Origin: Candidatus Hydrogenedentota bacterium
GTDB lineage: Bacteria; Hydrogenedentota; Hydrogenedentia; Hydrogenedentales; SLHB01
Assembly (NCBI GenBank): GCA_029552745.1
Contig: JAKPDK010000172.1
Coordinates: 150,073-214,072, forward strand
Length of the DNA stretch: 64,000 nt
Direction: 5' to 3'
Below are positions 19,901-29,100 of this stretch, in pieces; position 1 is the first letter of the stretch; each line of letters begins with the position of its first letter. The translations under genes were made by a program, and so were the position numbers. The notes beneath the pieces are model-generated. The model was not told where the DNA came from. It saw nothing but the letters and a program-made list of their open reading frames with translations, and made no database searches.

Positions 19901-20468
19901 CTTCCTCAAAAAGGGATTGAGCACGCTTGAACTTTCGATTTTCCAAATAATACTGCCCGTCTGTTATCAGTTTCTTAAGGCGTTGGATCCGCAATTCGTC
20001 CACCGAATATGCAGGCTCCCCGGCTTCTTGTTTGGCACGCAAAGTCTCCGGATCAAACGTCTCAAAAGTGGGTGTAGCGCTAGGGTTCTCGCCGGAAGCC
20101 AACATTTGAAGTTTTGTCTCACACTTTTTCTTAAAAATCGCTGCGTCCATGTGACCCGGATCAAGCGCCAAGGCACGGTTGAACTCGTTCAGGGCTTCAC
20201 TATACAAATCTTTTTTGTACAGATTCACTCCCTCCCGAAAGGCTTGCTCCGCCGGGCTAATCGAGGCTTCTGCGGCAGATTGGGATCCTTCGGGGGCACT
20301 GGGCGGCTGGTCACCGCTGGGATTTGCAGCGGCACCGGCGGTGCCTTCTGGTGAGGCGCTCTGTTGTGCCATCCCAGGTGCCATCATTGACCACATCGCA
20401 GCGCACAATAAAAACGCCACGGTCGTCATCGTAACTTGGGTCAACGTATGCGGTTTCCGACTATTCAT
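16992..20468 (-). CDS. Secretin (PilQ/GspD family) with TPR-like N-terminus and long Gly-Tyr repeat insertions
   Basis: This 1158-residue protein forms the outer-membrane channel of a type IV filament or secretion machine. A signal peptide (residues 14-35) is followed by TPR-like repeats (about 70-125 and 165-205), a short secretin N-domain around 285-310, a Pro/Gly/Met/Ala-rich spacer (about 315-400) and a second N-domain (about 470-545). Gly-Tyr repeats occupy about 552-603 and 638-747. The secretin core follows (about 800-1090) with VSIEAKFITIAV, LSAPRVTTLNRKPAIIAD, and the signature DTLVLGGLIRDDT...VPYIGDIPVLGYFF. A Ser/Thr/Pro/Ala tail ends it. ATG 20468 follows GGAGGAG. It is last in the pilM-N/pilO/pilP operon, as pilQ usually is. 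Secretin identity is firm; the repeat length is unusual. Confidence 0.93.
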   Translation of the reverse strand: MNSRKPHTLTQVTMTTVAFLLCAAMWSMMAPGMAQQSASPEGTAGAAANPSGDQPPSAPEGSQSAAEASISPAEQAFREGVNLYKKDLYSEALNEFNRALALDPGHMDAAIFKKKCETKLQMLASGENPSATPTFETFDPETLRAKQEAGEPAYSVDELRIQRLKKLITDGQYYLENRKFKRAQSLFEEALLIDPKNKTALHGYQQATIGAYDEDLKETSREIEVERKKMRVMVEETKKLPEGADAKGIKGWRLPVEVREEKYEEVIKKNPIEEALDSPVTLEFEDTHLNEIVSFLSEYTNINIVVDSRVVLPPVKEIPAAAYGAQAVPGMPGQMPYGAAGAVPGMPYGGAAVPGVPGAPGAAMPGMGMPGGAMGVPGAAAYPGAPGAYPGMAAGTSEEDEEWGGGGRRLGGTAFAGRGIAGQYGGRAGLAAGEYGLGMGGVGAAGGIVDETVTDGIIPYIKLTEVPLRDALRAMLRPLNLDFTVTPGFLWITTSEKIRTESFETLETRYYELRNAGSETLFKVVVRNPGGISGTTSISLGGATGTTTGTGTTGGGYGGGGYGGGGYGGGYGGGYGGGGGYGGGGYGGGGYGGGGYGGGYGGGSIVSNISDLFYSVSDMMVGETPAIIGLSGGLTGYGMRGGYGGGYGGYGGEGGYGGGMGGYGGGMGGYGGGGYGGGMGGYGGGYGGGGFGGGGYGGGYGGGYGGGYGGGYGGGGFGGGGYGGGYGGGYGGGGYGGYGGGGYGGTAEIILILSSIIPDIVDPVTKEVLSFMVYNPTTNQLIVHNTPTNLALLEKQLAELDVTPKQVSIEAKFITIAVTDQNKTGFTWEVTQSDLGSRPRQIADLQDSTYQFDVNGDGALEDIPFYTRPDGTNVINNVVTQGVMNALINPLPATNTFRLSGIITDNADGDTLNVTLNYLLSQANSELLSAPRVTTLNRKPAIIADIQTQTFNTNVYSELQTSEAGFGGTPVVASAQQLEFTRFIYGITLSVTPSITGGDQVRLWLNPQVTTLDPVSDQFPVTTIVNGNRQEATVTWPRERIQSVWTNVIVHDGDTLVLGGLIRDDTSHRDERVPYIGDIPVLGYFFRGKSKVVQQSSLLIFVTTDIIDTTGARYFESTASQSSEEASAPASTPASTVTTPPPASQPTQPEPAAEAATQ
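18228..18556 (-). repeat. Gly-Tyr-Gly-Gly coding repeat, larger block
   Basis: About 110 codons encode variations of G-Y-G-G-G with occasional Met and Phe (GMGGYGGG, GGGGFGGGG). At DNA level the plus strand shows imperfect tandem units built on GCCACCACCGTA and GCCGCCACCGTA. The block lies within the secretin, just before its channel domain. Confidence 0.9.
18660..18815 (-). repeat. Gly-Tyr-Gly-Gly coding repeat, smaller block
   Basis: About 52 codons encode almost pure G-Y-G-G-G units inside an N-domain of the secretin. It is separated from the larger block by about 35 ordinary residues (SNISDLFYSVSDMMVGETPA). Confidence 0.9.
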
Positions 20469-20552
20469 GATAGGATGCTCCTCCCGCTTCCTGTGGTCAT
20501 ATGAACTTCCACTATACTAAATTTCCTTCCGCTAAACCAACTCATATAATCT

Positions 20553-21092
20553 TCATCGTGTCGCGGTTCCGGCTTTTGCTTCTTTGGCTTGCAGCACAAA
20601 AGTTTTTCCGTACTGTTCCGACCAAATTTCCACGGAATTATTCGCGGCATCGATACGATTTAACCGAAAGTTTTCAAATTGCTCCCCTTCTTTGTAACGC
20701 TTCGGACGTCTCCCTTTTGTTAGCAACTCCGCCCGATATTCGTTTTCCTTCCAGGGCACAATCCGTACGAGCGTCACGCCTATTGAGTCTGCAGTAACCT
20801 CCTGCGGTTTCGACTCGTCAACCGGTCTGCCGTACACGGTAAACATGTTGCTTCGTATCAAGGATTCTTTTGGGGGTTTCGGCACTGCCGGACGCACAGG
20901 GGGCTTCGGCGGCGCCCCGTTCCAATCTTCCGGTAAATCTGACTTGACCGGCGGATGTACTTTTGCTTGTTGGGGTTCTGCGCCCATCACAACGCGATAC
21001 GTGCGGACACATAGAAATAGAACGAGAACAACGAGAACAACTTTCTCTTTGTTCCGCCACAACCACACGCCGAACTTATACAGCTGGTCCAT
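20553..21092 (-). CDS. PilP/GspC-like inner-membrane protein
   Basis: The 179-residue protein has a short cytoplasmic start, one membrane helix (residues 18-31, VVLVVLVLFLCVRT), a Pro-rich periplasmic linker (about 55-80, PPKPPVRPAVPKPP) and a small beta domain (about 100-170, GVTLVRIVPWKENEYRAEL...YKEGEQFENFRLNRID). This plan matches PilP or the HR domain of GspC, which links the inner-membrane subcomplex to the secretin. It stands between the pilO-like gene and the secretin gene, the normal place of pilP. ATG 21092 follows AAAGGA. Sequence similarity alone is weak, so position carries much of the call. Confidence 0.65.
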   Translation of the reverse strand: MDQLYKFGVWLWRNKEKVVLVVLVLFLCVRTYRVVMGAEPQQAKVHPPVKSDLPEDWNGAPPKPPVRPAVPKPPKESLIRSNMFTVYGRPVDESKPQEVTADSIGVTLVRIVPWKENEYRAELLTKGRRPKRYKEGEQFENFRLNRIDAANNSVEIWSEQYGKTFVLQAKEAKAGTATR

Positions 21093-21135
21093 TAACGCAG
21101 TGTCCTTTCACGATGAGCGAACGACACACTCCAAA

Positions 21136-22071
21136 CTAAAATGGCAATATTTTTTTCCACCAGGACTGCTTCTTCTCTGTTGCGGTGCTACCTGTGCCTG
21201 ATTGACCGGATGAACCTAAACCAAACCCGCCAAATGGGGAACCGCCGCCAAAGGGTGAGGCACCGGGTGCACCACCACCAGCAACGGCAACTGTAGCCGG
21301 CGCCGCCGTTTCATCAAACTTGGCACGTGTTAACACCATCGCAACTTCCAATAACGGGTCGGCTGATAGCCGCAAGCTTCGATTCGCTATACGAATCGCA
21401 TTGATATTGTAATATTGCCGTGGATCTCCGGTGAGATTATCAATGAAATCCACCAGATTACGCAATGTCATAGAAAAAGAGAGCCCAACGGATCGCATTT
21501 CCAAAGTGCCTTGCTGCCAAGGGGGCCACACTTCTATGGCAAATATCTGCACGGCGCCATTGTTCATTAACAAACGTACCGTATCCGAACCAAAAGCAAT
21601 GAGCTGCAACCAAGCATGTACCTCTTCGGCGGTGGGCGCCCTGCCCGTCAACGTAGAAGGAGCAGGCGCCCCAAAGGAGGTTTGGGGGAAATACACGCCT
21701 TTCTGGTAGGTTTCTTGTAACAAAGTAGCGAACATTTGATTGTATTGTTCTTCGTAATGGAACCGTGGTATTTTCCCCTCAGGAACCGGAACGATTTCGG
21801 TAGCGGTTCCTAAATTGAATATCTTTTTTCGGTCATTGACAGCCTCTACCCACGGTTGAACCGCAGCGCTCCAAACTTCCAACACGCGATCGGGTCGGGT
21901 GTTCGAAAACTTCGACTCCAGCTCCGACAATTTTTTCTCCAAATCTTGGTAGACTTTCTCGTCTTCGGCATACTGCTGAAGACGTTCTTTGAAGTAAAAT
22001 TGATACCCACCGCCGAGCACTGCAGCGAGTATCACTAAAATTATCGCGAGAAATACCGACTCTCTATACAT
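21136..22071 (-). CDS. PilO-like inner-membrane protein
   Basis: This 311-residue protein starts with a membrane helix (residues 7-26), followed by a charged coiled-coil (about 28-58, YFKERLQQYAEDEKVYQDLE), and a periplasmic alpha/beta domain ending around residue 245 with FSMTLRNLVDFIDNLTG, the usual PilO-type strand-helix pattern. A Gly/Ala/Pro-rich tail follows (about 255-300). PilO forms a heterodimer with PilN in the alignment subcomplex of type IV pili. The position directly after the pilM-pilN fusion supports this. The tail has the same low-complexity style as the pilM-N insert and the secretin repeats. Confidence 0.72.
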   Translation of the reverse strand: MYRESVFLAIILVILAAVLGGGYQFYFKERLQQYAEDEKVYQDLEKKLSELESKFSNTRPDRVLEVWSAAVQPWVEAVNDRKKIFNLGTATEIVPVPEGKIPRFHYEEQYNQMFATLLQETYQKGVYFPQTSFGAPAPSTLTGRAPTAEEVHAWLQLIAFGSDTVRLLMNNGAVQIFAIEVWPPWQQGTLEMRSVGLSFSMTLRNLVDFIDNLTGDPRQYYNINAIRIANRSLRLSADPLLEVAMVLTRAKFDETAAPATVAVAGGGAPGASPFGGGSPFGGFGLGSSGQSGTGSTATEKKQSWWKKILPF

Positions 22072-22150
22072 GAAGAATCTTTAGGTTCCCTTCTTTCGTC
22101 GTCCCCACATGAACCACCTATCAATCACGTAAGATATAATCACGAAATCC

Positions 22151-24400
22151 TCAGTACTCTTCTTCCTCTTCTTCCTCTGCGGAGTAGGAAACACCACCGC
22201 CCATGACAGCCTCTTTCGGTTCAGAAAACTGTAAATCCATTTTGAATGACACAATATAGAATCCAGGGTACGTGAGCTGAATACCTGTATTGGATGCGCC
22301 GCTCGAATAAGGCACTACCCCGCCACCCCCTCCTCTATACCTTCGTTCACCGTCTTCATCGCCCCATTCCCCAGCGGCACCTGGCATCATGCCTGGCGCC
22401 ATACCGCCACCAAAAGCCCCGCCCCGCTGCGAACCACTTGAGACATCCGCGTTGTCCAAAGCGCTGATATCCACCTTGTTGACCGATCGTTCATCCAAAT
22501 AGACACCGTTTTCGACAAACTTACCGCTTTCGAGTAATCGCTGCTTAAACGCTAAGACCGTCTCCGGATCGGTTGCATACCCCCGAATGAGAAAACCGTT
22601 CGGGCGAATACCGGCTGGTATGCCCGGTAGTTTCTGATTCAGTTTGGACGCCCCGCTCGTGGGCAGTCCTCCACCCATCATCCCAGCCATCATATCACCC
22701 ATGCCGCCCATGCCCCCGGGACCTTGACTACTCGCACCCCCCGAAATCAGTGGCGTAATACCCGGAAAACCGGAACTTGCTATTTGTGGTTGTTCCCGTT
22801 CCGTCATGGCACCTGGTCCTGCCGCGCCCATGCCACCCAGACCTGCAGCAAAGGGGTTACCCATGCCACCCATCATTCCCATAGGCCCAGCTGCTCCCGC
22901 GCCACCGGGACCAACAACGGAAGACTCGATGCAACTAATCCAAACGGATTTACCCTGCTCCTTCGGACGTGCTTCGTTGATTACATTAAGATATTCCAAC
23001 CAAATGACTCTGTCCTTAATTGCGTTATCCAGTTCCGCAACGATGTTTTGTTGCGCCGTGACTCTGCTTTGCAGGTCCGCCAATTCCTTTTCGTATTGAG
23101 ATTGCAAGCCGGCGACGTTCTTAGAATTGAGCATTGGTAAGAGGCGGGGATCATACTCAGCCAAACGCGATTTCAACTGTTCAATTTTTTCTAACGTTCG
23201 CTTGTGCTCGTTTGCTTTTGATGGAATAATCGTCAGGAACGTAAGCGCCACAGCAACCGCAATTAACCCCCAATAAAACACTTGCTCTTTTCTGCGGGCG
23301 GCTTCCCTCACTCGAGGAGGTATCAAATTGACCTCGATGGGCGCCGCCTCAACACACCGCAATGCAAGCCCTAAAACGACAGCGGCTTGCTCAGGATGTT
23401 CATTCACCTGTTGCGCACCGGGTCCGATAGCCAATCCCGCCAACGGTTGCGCAATTCGGACCTCTACCCCCAGTTGGCGTTGCAAATAGGGAACAATGTT
23501 CTTGAGACACGCGCCACCGCCCGTTATGATGACACGCGAAACCGGACCGCCGCCGGGCTGTGAACGATAGTAAGAGAACGAACGGTTTATCTCGCCCACG
23601 AGTCGGCTAAGTACTCTGCCGATCACTTCCCCCAGTTTGCCATCACGGTTGGGGTCACCCGTAGGTGCGAACCCCTTTTCACGTTTGGTTCGCTCGGCTT
23701 CCTCAAAACTCATACCAAACTCAGAGCTGATCGCCCGAGTAATGTCATTTCCACCCAGACTCAGCGGTCTGTTCCAACGGAACTGGTTTTCCCGCTCAAT
23801 GACAATTTCCGTGGTCGCCGCGCCCAGGTCAATCAGGGCAACGCATTCACCCTGGTCTCCAAACTCGCCCGCATACTTCAGCCAATTGTACGCAGCAAGC
23901 GGGCACACGTCGACCGTGTCGATTGCCCGCTTAACGTCCCGGATGATTTCAAGGTAACGCTCGACGATATCCACCTTGATGGCGGTCATCAAGACGTAGT
24001 ACCCTCCCCCTTCCGTTCTATCCAAGACCTGAAAATCCATGGCGATCTGGTCAAGTGCAAAGGGGATCTGCTGTTGAATCTCGTAACGAACGATCTGCGT
24101 GAGTTTGAACTCAGGCACAGGGGGTAACGTGCGGGGACGCGTGAAGACCGATTGACCCGGGACCGCCATAACCACCTTGCGCGACCTCACTTTTGCCTCT
24201 TTCAGCAAAGCGCGCAAGGCTTCCGCGCGCATAGCACGCCGCGTGGGTTCATCGGTGGAGGGATCGATCACTAGCTCACGTTGAAAATAGCGAGACAACT
24301 GCAAGCCCGTCTTCGTACGGGTCAATTCACACAAGCGTATGGCACTGCTTCCTATGTCGAGTACCAGTCGCTTCTTTCGGGCACGTTTTTGTTTCGCCAT
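22151..24400 (-). CDS. PilM-PilN fusion, type IV pilus alignment protein
   Basis: The first about 350 of 749 residues are a PilM-type actin-like ATPase: phosphate 1 motif VLDIGSSAIRLCEL, ALIDLGAATTEIVIE, and the adenosine motif VIITGGGACLKN. The PilN interaction motif follows at once: EVNLIPPRVREAARRK near residue 355 is the PilN N-terminal sequence that normally docks into PilM in trans. Next come a membrane helix (about 375-390), a coiled-coil (400-480), a Gly/Met/Pro-rich insert (about 505-590), a ferredoxin-like PilN domain (GFLIRGYATDPETVLAFKQR) and an acidic tail of Glu. The fusion would put the cytoplasmic ring and the membrane partner in fixed 1:1 ratio. It begins the operon that runs through the secretin and has its own promoter. 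Confidence 0.92.
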   Translation of the reverse strand: MAKQKRARKKRLVLDIGSSAIRLCELTRTKTGLQLSRYFQRELVIDPSTDEPTRRAMRAEALRALLKEAKVRSRKVVMAVPGQSVFTRPRTLPPVPEFKLTQIVRYEIQQQIPFALDQIAMDFQVLDRTEGGGYYVLMTAIKVDIVERYLEIIRDVKRAIDTVDVCPLAAYNWLKYAGEFGDQGECVALIDLGAATTEIVIERENQFRWNRPLSLGGNDITRAISSEFGMSFEEAERTKREKGFAPTGDPNRDGKLGEVIGRVLSRLVGEINRSFSYYRSQPGGGPVSRVIITGGGACLKNIVPYLQRQLGVEVRIAQPLAGLAIGPGAQQVNEHPEQAAVVLGLALRCVEAAPIEVNLIPPRVREAARRKEQVFYWGLIAVAVALTFLTIIPSKANEHKRTLEKIEQLKSRLAEYDPRLLPMLNSKNVAGLQSQYEKELADLQSRVTAQQNIVAELDNAIKDRVIWLEYLNVINEARPKEQGKSVWISCIESSVVGPGGAGAAGPMGMMGGMGNPFAAGLGGMGAAGPGAMTEREQPQIASSGFPGITPLISGGASSQGPGGMGGMGDMMAGMMGGGLPTSGASKLNQKLPGIPAGIRPNGFLIRGYATDPETVLAFKQRLLESGKFVENGVYLDERSVNKVDISALDNADVSSGSQRGGAFGGGMAPGMMPGAAGEWGDEDGERRYRGGGGGVVPYSSGASNTGIQLTYPGFYIVSFKMDLQFSEPKEAVMGGGVSYSAEEEEEEEY

Positions 24401-24553
24401 CTTTAGCTTACTTTCCGAGTATCCTTTGGTATTTCAAGAGCAGTAGCACGCAGAATCTCGTAACCGAACATTTGTAATCGTATAAATCCGACTCCGTATG
24501 ACGAAATCTGAGAAGGCGATACGTGCCCCTCTTTTCCTAAACCTTTCATTACG

Positions 24554-24582
24554 ATTCTAATATACATATGAAAACTTGTCAA
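24554..24582 (-). promoter_or_regulatory. Near-consensus sigma-70 promoter of the pilM-N operon
   Basis: On the minus strand TTGACA and TAGAAT are exactly 17 bases apart, the -35 being perfect. Transcription would begin near 24547, giving a leader of about 145 bases before the ATG at 24400. The leader shows no obvious riboswitch-like fold by eye. Confidence 0.75.
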
Positions 24583-24650
24583 GAGAAAACCTCGTTGACA
24601 AGAATTTTCCTCCTTCAAAAAGGACTAAATGATACATAGGGCACTCTATC

Positions 24651-26045
24651 TTAGCGTTTTCTCGCATCGCGGGACCCTTCCTTCACGCTCAAAGCACAGC
24701 GAAAACCGTAGTCCGCGCGTTTGGCATCCATATGGTCGTAATATCGCCGAGCACAACGGACATCAAAGGCGCCTGTCATAAAAGAGCCGCCTCGCAAAAC
24801 GCGAAACACTTGACCGTATTCTTTAATAATATCCTTGTTTCCCGGGTAAGCTTGATACCAGTCCGATGTCCATTCGTAGGCATTGCCCGCCATATCCATG
24901 CAACCGTAGGGAGAAGCTCCCGCCCTGAAAAAACCCACAATCATCGGTTTCGCCCCTGGAGTGGCGGCAGAATTGCAGAATTTCGCATCAAATACATTTC
25001 CCCAAGGGAATTCACGTCCGTCCACGCCTCGGGCGGCTTTCTCCCATTCCAGCTCGGTTGGAAGACGTTTCCCCACGGCGGCGGCATAGGCCGTCGCTTG
25101 GTGCCAAGACACCCCTAAAACAGGTAAGTAATCGGCATCCGCCGGGTACTCGTGATCCGGAAATACTTGTTTGAATTGTTTGTTGGTCACTTCATACTTG
25201 TCAATATAAAAAGCATCCAAATATACCACCCGTTTGGGGCGTTCATCGGGCGAGCCGCCGTCTACCCCTACGATAAACTCGCCTGCCGGAACGAGCACCA
25301 TACCCATCGGGGCATCACCAGCTTCCAACACAAACATCAGTTCTTGTTCCGCGTTCGATTCCAGGATAATTGTCCGTTCCGACATGACATAACCATTGGC
25401 ATACACCGTGACGGTGTACGTTCCGGGCTCTAAATCAAACTCCGCAGGAGTACGTTTGTCTTGTTCAACAAAGTTTAGAAATATTTGAGCTCCCGTGGGT
25501 CTGGAGTACACCCGCAGTTTGGAAGGCCGAGGTTGTAATTCGTACGAAAAGTTATACCGAAAATCTTTTTCGACCTCGATTTCGGCCTGAACGGGGAAAT
25601 AGTCTTTCCGCTCTACGAGGAGCGTATGTTTGCCTATTGGCACTTTTGCCTCTCGGAGGGGTGTCGTTCCCAAATGTTCAGTGCCATCTACGATAACATC
25701 TGCGCCATCCGGGATGGAGTAAACCGTGATATACCCGACAATGGGTTCCATATCCAACACGACGCGTGTTTCTTCTCCGGGAAGTAGATCGATTGTCTTC
25801 CACGCCCGTTTGTAATTTTCCTTTTCCACCTCAACAACCACCCGCCCCGGCGGAAAATTAGAAAATGTATGAGGTGTTTCCCCCATAGGTTGGCTGTTCA
25901 AAAAGATCTTCGCCCCACTCTCCGGACGGCTTGCGACCGTAAGCGTACAGGGGGTGGCTGCCTCACGCGAACCCAAACCGCATCTCGTAGTCCCGGTAAG
26001 AACCGTGAGACATATAAGCACGCGAAACGCCCATTTGCAGTACAT
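24651..26045 (-). CDS. Lipoprotein with three PEGA domains and an FGE-sulfatase-fold domain
   Basis: The 464-residue product has a signal peptide ending in a lipobox-like GTTRC. Three PEGA domains follow (about residues 32-95, 96-165 and 167-235), each with the pattern S-x-P-x-G-A-x-I-x-x-N and G-x-x-x-V-x-V...Y. The C-terminal half is an FGE/SUMF1-fold domain (about 238-455) with VPAGEFIVG, DKYEVTNKQFKQ, LPTELEWEKAARG and DMAGNAYEWTSDWY. Formylglycine-generating enzymes use two Cys after the RGGSF motif; here it reads RGGSFMTGAFDVRC, so the first is missing and this domain is probably a binding module, not an enzyme. ATG 26045 follows GGGTGA. It lies between the giant IPT protein and the pilM-N operon, possibly as an outer-membrane accessory. 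Confidence 0.85.
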   Translation of the reverse strand: MYCKWAFRVLICLTVLTGTTRCGLGSREAATPCTLTVASRPESGAKIFLNSQPMGETPHTFSNFPPGRVVVEVEKENYKRAWKTIDLLPGEETRVVLDMEPIVGYITVYSIPDGADVIVDGTEHLGTTPLREAKVPIGKHTLLVERKDYFPVQAEIEVEKDFRYNFSYELQPRPSKLRVYSRPTGAQIFLNFVEQDKRTPAEFDLEPGTYTVTVYANGYVMSERTIILESNAEQELMFVLEAGDAPMGMVLVPAGEFIVGVDGGSPDERPKRVVYLDAFYIDKYEVTNKQFKQVFPDHEYPADADYLPVLGVSWHQATAYAAAVGKRLPTELEWEKAARGVDGREFPWGNVFDAKFCNSAATPGAKPMIVGFFRAGASPYGCMDMAGNAYEWTSDWYQAYPGNKDIIKEYGQVFRVLRGGSFMTGAFDVRCARRYYDHMDAKRADYGFRCALSVKEGSRDARKR

Positions 26046-26173
26046 CTTTGTCACCCGAGTTGACGATCTCCCTACCCCGCACCGAGCGACAGTATTTTAT
26101 TTGCCCGACGACATCGCCCCTGAGATGACTATCATCATCCCTCTATGTCTATCAAAACATTACCTAGGGCTGG

Positions 26174-29100
26174 TTACATTTCCTCCATGCTCTTGATAGG
26201 CTGTTTATCGTAATCCCTCTTTGGATCGACAGGATACGGCGTGACAACAAACGACACGTTTGCCCACGTCGGATCGCTGCGCTCACCCACATCATACTGG
26301 CCGTTGTTATTGTCATCAACGAAAGCCGACGCGCGGAACACGTAATGAAGAATTTTCTTTGGCGGTGGGGGATAATCGCCCAGCGTCCGTGGGAAAGGAC
26401 CCGGCGTCGGCACTATTGTGTCCCCCGACAACGCTATACCGGAACGAATACGAACATTCTCTTCAAGAAGTTCCCACACGATCTTCAGACGTTCCGCCCC
26501 CGGCCCGATATACTTCGCCTCGAGAAGAAAACTCGCTTCCACGTTGGGTCGGTTGCTGTTTGCGGGCGGCATGACAATATAGGGGTTTGACCCCAGATTA
26601 ATGTCCCCGTCATTGACGCTTAGATTGCCGTCCAAGTCGCCGTACCAATAGGTCGGCGTGACGAACGTGTCAGGTTTGGGCACGCCAGACCACTGGAATC
26701 GGCGCCAATTGGGCAGTTGTAAAGCGCGCGCCCGCCTATTAGCGCCCAACTCACCGGAGACGGTGAAATCGACCGGCTGGTCGGGCGGATCAAAAATATC
26801 TGAGGGCCAAGGCTCCACATTCCCTGCTTCATCGCATCCGAGCACCACCAAGAGCACCCAAAACTCTTGATTGTCCGGGTCCCAACCGGCGGCACGCAAT
26901 GGATAGTAGAAATCATCCGGACCGAGTTGTCGATTCGTCGACCACGGTGACCAGCCCGTCACCGGACGGTAGACTCCATCGTATTGGTTTTGTTCCGGAG
27001 GAGTCATCGCCGTGGCATAAATCCGATACATATACCCGGGTTTAGGACCGAAATAGGTTCCGGGGTCATAGGCACGGTCGGGACCCCACCGGAAATTAGG
27101 CCGATTCGTCTGCGCCGCTTCCCCAACTCCCACTTCGATTTTGGTCTGCATTTTCAAGAGCCACCATATATGAAGCGGGTCCAGCAGCAATTCACGTTCG
27201 GCGATATTGCCCGCCTGGTCTTGTGCGCGAAAACGTATCGCCAGATGGAACGGTTTGTCCGTCTCGTAGCTACGACGCACAGCATCCCAATCCAGGTCAC
27301 TTAAATCCCACCGGGCGACTAGGACGTTATTGTCATGATAGGTCGTTGCGGTGGGGTCATCACGACGGAAACCCTCGTTTCTCTTGTAATTAGAAGTCAC
27401 GGTAACAGAAGGCGCCACCGCCGCGGTCACAGAGGTACTGTCTTGTTCAGGCGTGAACTGCCCCGAAAAGCTTGCCAAATTCGTCGCCGCGGCCTGAAAA
27501 ACCGTGCGTCCTTCGTCGAAAATCCAATGCGCCTCACCGAATTCGAGGGCGTTCAAGTTACGCGTGTCTGAAAAGGCATACGGCTTAAAGCCAGACACTT
27601 CTCTTGTATCCGCGCTCGTAAATCTGTCCTCATTGGGTTGGTCCGCAAAGGAACCGCTTTGTCTTCCAGCCATTATCAGGTTCGCCGGGTCACTGTAGGG
27701 CGCGGCAGACAACACCGTAACATGCGGGTCCACAAAGCGCACCACGATGTCCATGTCGAGGTCCTCGCGAGGCAACCCATTGGACAACGAACCTACATTG
27801 AACAAAATCTGTGCTTTTGACGGACCGGGTGTAAGTGTGCCGCCGACACGGAACGGATTAATGATGACGCCGTTGTATTCGACCGGCGCACGATTTAACG
27901 GATTTGATGTATCCGCAGGAGAATAGTATTGCCCGAACATGTAAGCGGGCGGTAACGGGAATGGATGAGTTCCCGGTGCCACATTGTTCGAGTTCGGGAA
28001 ATACTCGTCATTGTGCGTCGCGCCATTTTCGGCCTGATATGGCACAAGGTTCCAGGGGAGTATTTGCTCGTCAGGGTACGCCTCTATTTGAATGCGAGGG
28101 GGCACCGTGTCAATCAGGAAATGTCTTCCATTGATCGCTTGTTCTACAATCACGTCGCCATCGGTGAGATCGACCGGGTCATCGCCCAAAAGCAACCTGC
28201 CGATGCCCGAAACCCCTGCCGGCATATCTACGCAGATTGTCGCGTGCCCATCCGCAAGGATGTCGCCCCATTGAGGCAACGTATCCGGCCCTGGAGGCGG
28301 TCCACCCTGCCTGAAAACAACGGTATTGATTGCATCCGTATTGGTCAGAATGTAAGACCACCCGCCGAGTTCTTGCACGAATTTCAGGGGGATACGATGA
28401 TCGGGACTCTGGGGCTCACCCCCTTGTGGGACGATGAAAACGCGTTGGTCCGGCGGCGGAAAGTCTCCCGACGACATCAACGATGCGCGCAACCCTCGGA
28501 ACCGCACCTCAATGGTCAGAGACTCTTTCGGCAATTTCCCCACGGGATTTGGCAAGACTTCGGCGTAGTACCATTCCAGCCGGTCAGGACCATAGGGCAA
28601 TTCATCCGCACCGATTTCCGACAGGGCTTGGTTCACCGGACCTGTTCCGTGGATATTGCGGTCAGGACCATTCGGCCGGTTGTCCAGTTCCAAGTCTTCA
28701 CTGGTGAAGGGCGATAACTCGATTTTGCCCGCCTTATCACGCACAGGGTTGTCAAACGTATCCGAACGAACCGCTAATTTCCCCAGCCACCAATTCTGCG
28801 GCGCAGCGACGATCATGCGAGGCCCCGGGGTATGAATCGTCACGGGGCCCGGATCCAACAAGGGATCCACCGAAATACTGCCCTGACCTGGTTTCACATT
28901 GACGTAGTCTCTGTAGTTGATGAATACGTCGTTAAACTCCAATATCGGTACGCGCGGTTTGATGGGGCGGTCGTATCGGTCCGGATCGTAATAATAGATC
29001 GGCCCGCCGTTGTTGCTTTTCACCCGCACAGGTTCGCCGAATTCCACCCGATTAACTACCCGAACGGCGGCAATCCGTACCACACCGTTAACGCCACCGT

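Noticed and set aside
24403..24618. 71-codon minus-strand open frame before the pilM-N gene
   Set aside because: It overlaps the near-consensus promoter and has no ribosome site or family; treated as leader region.
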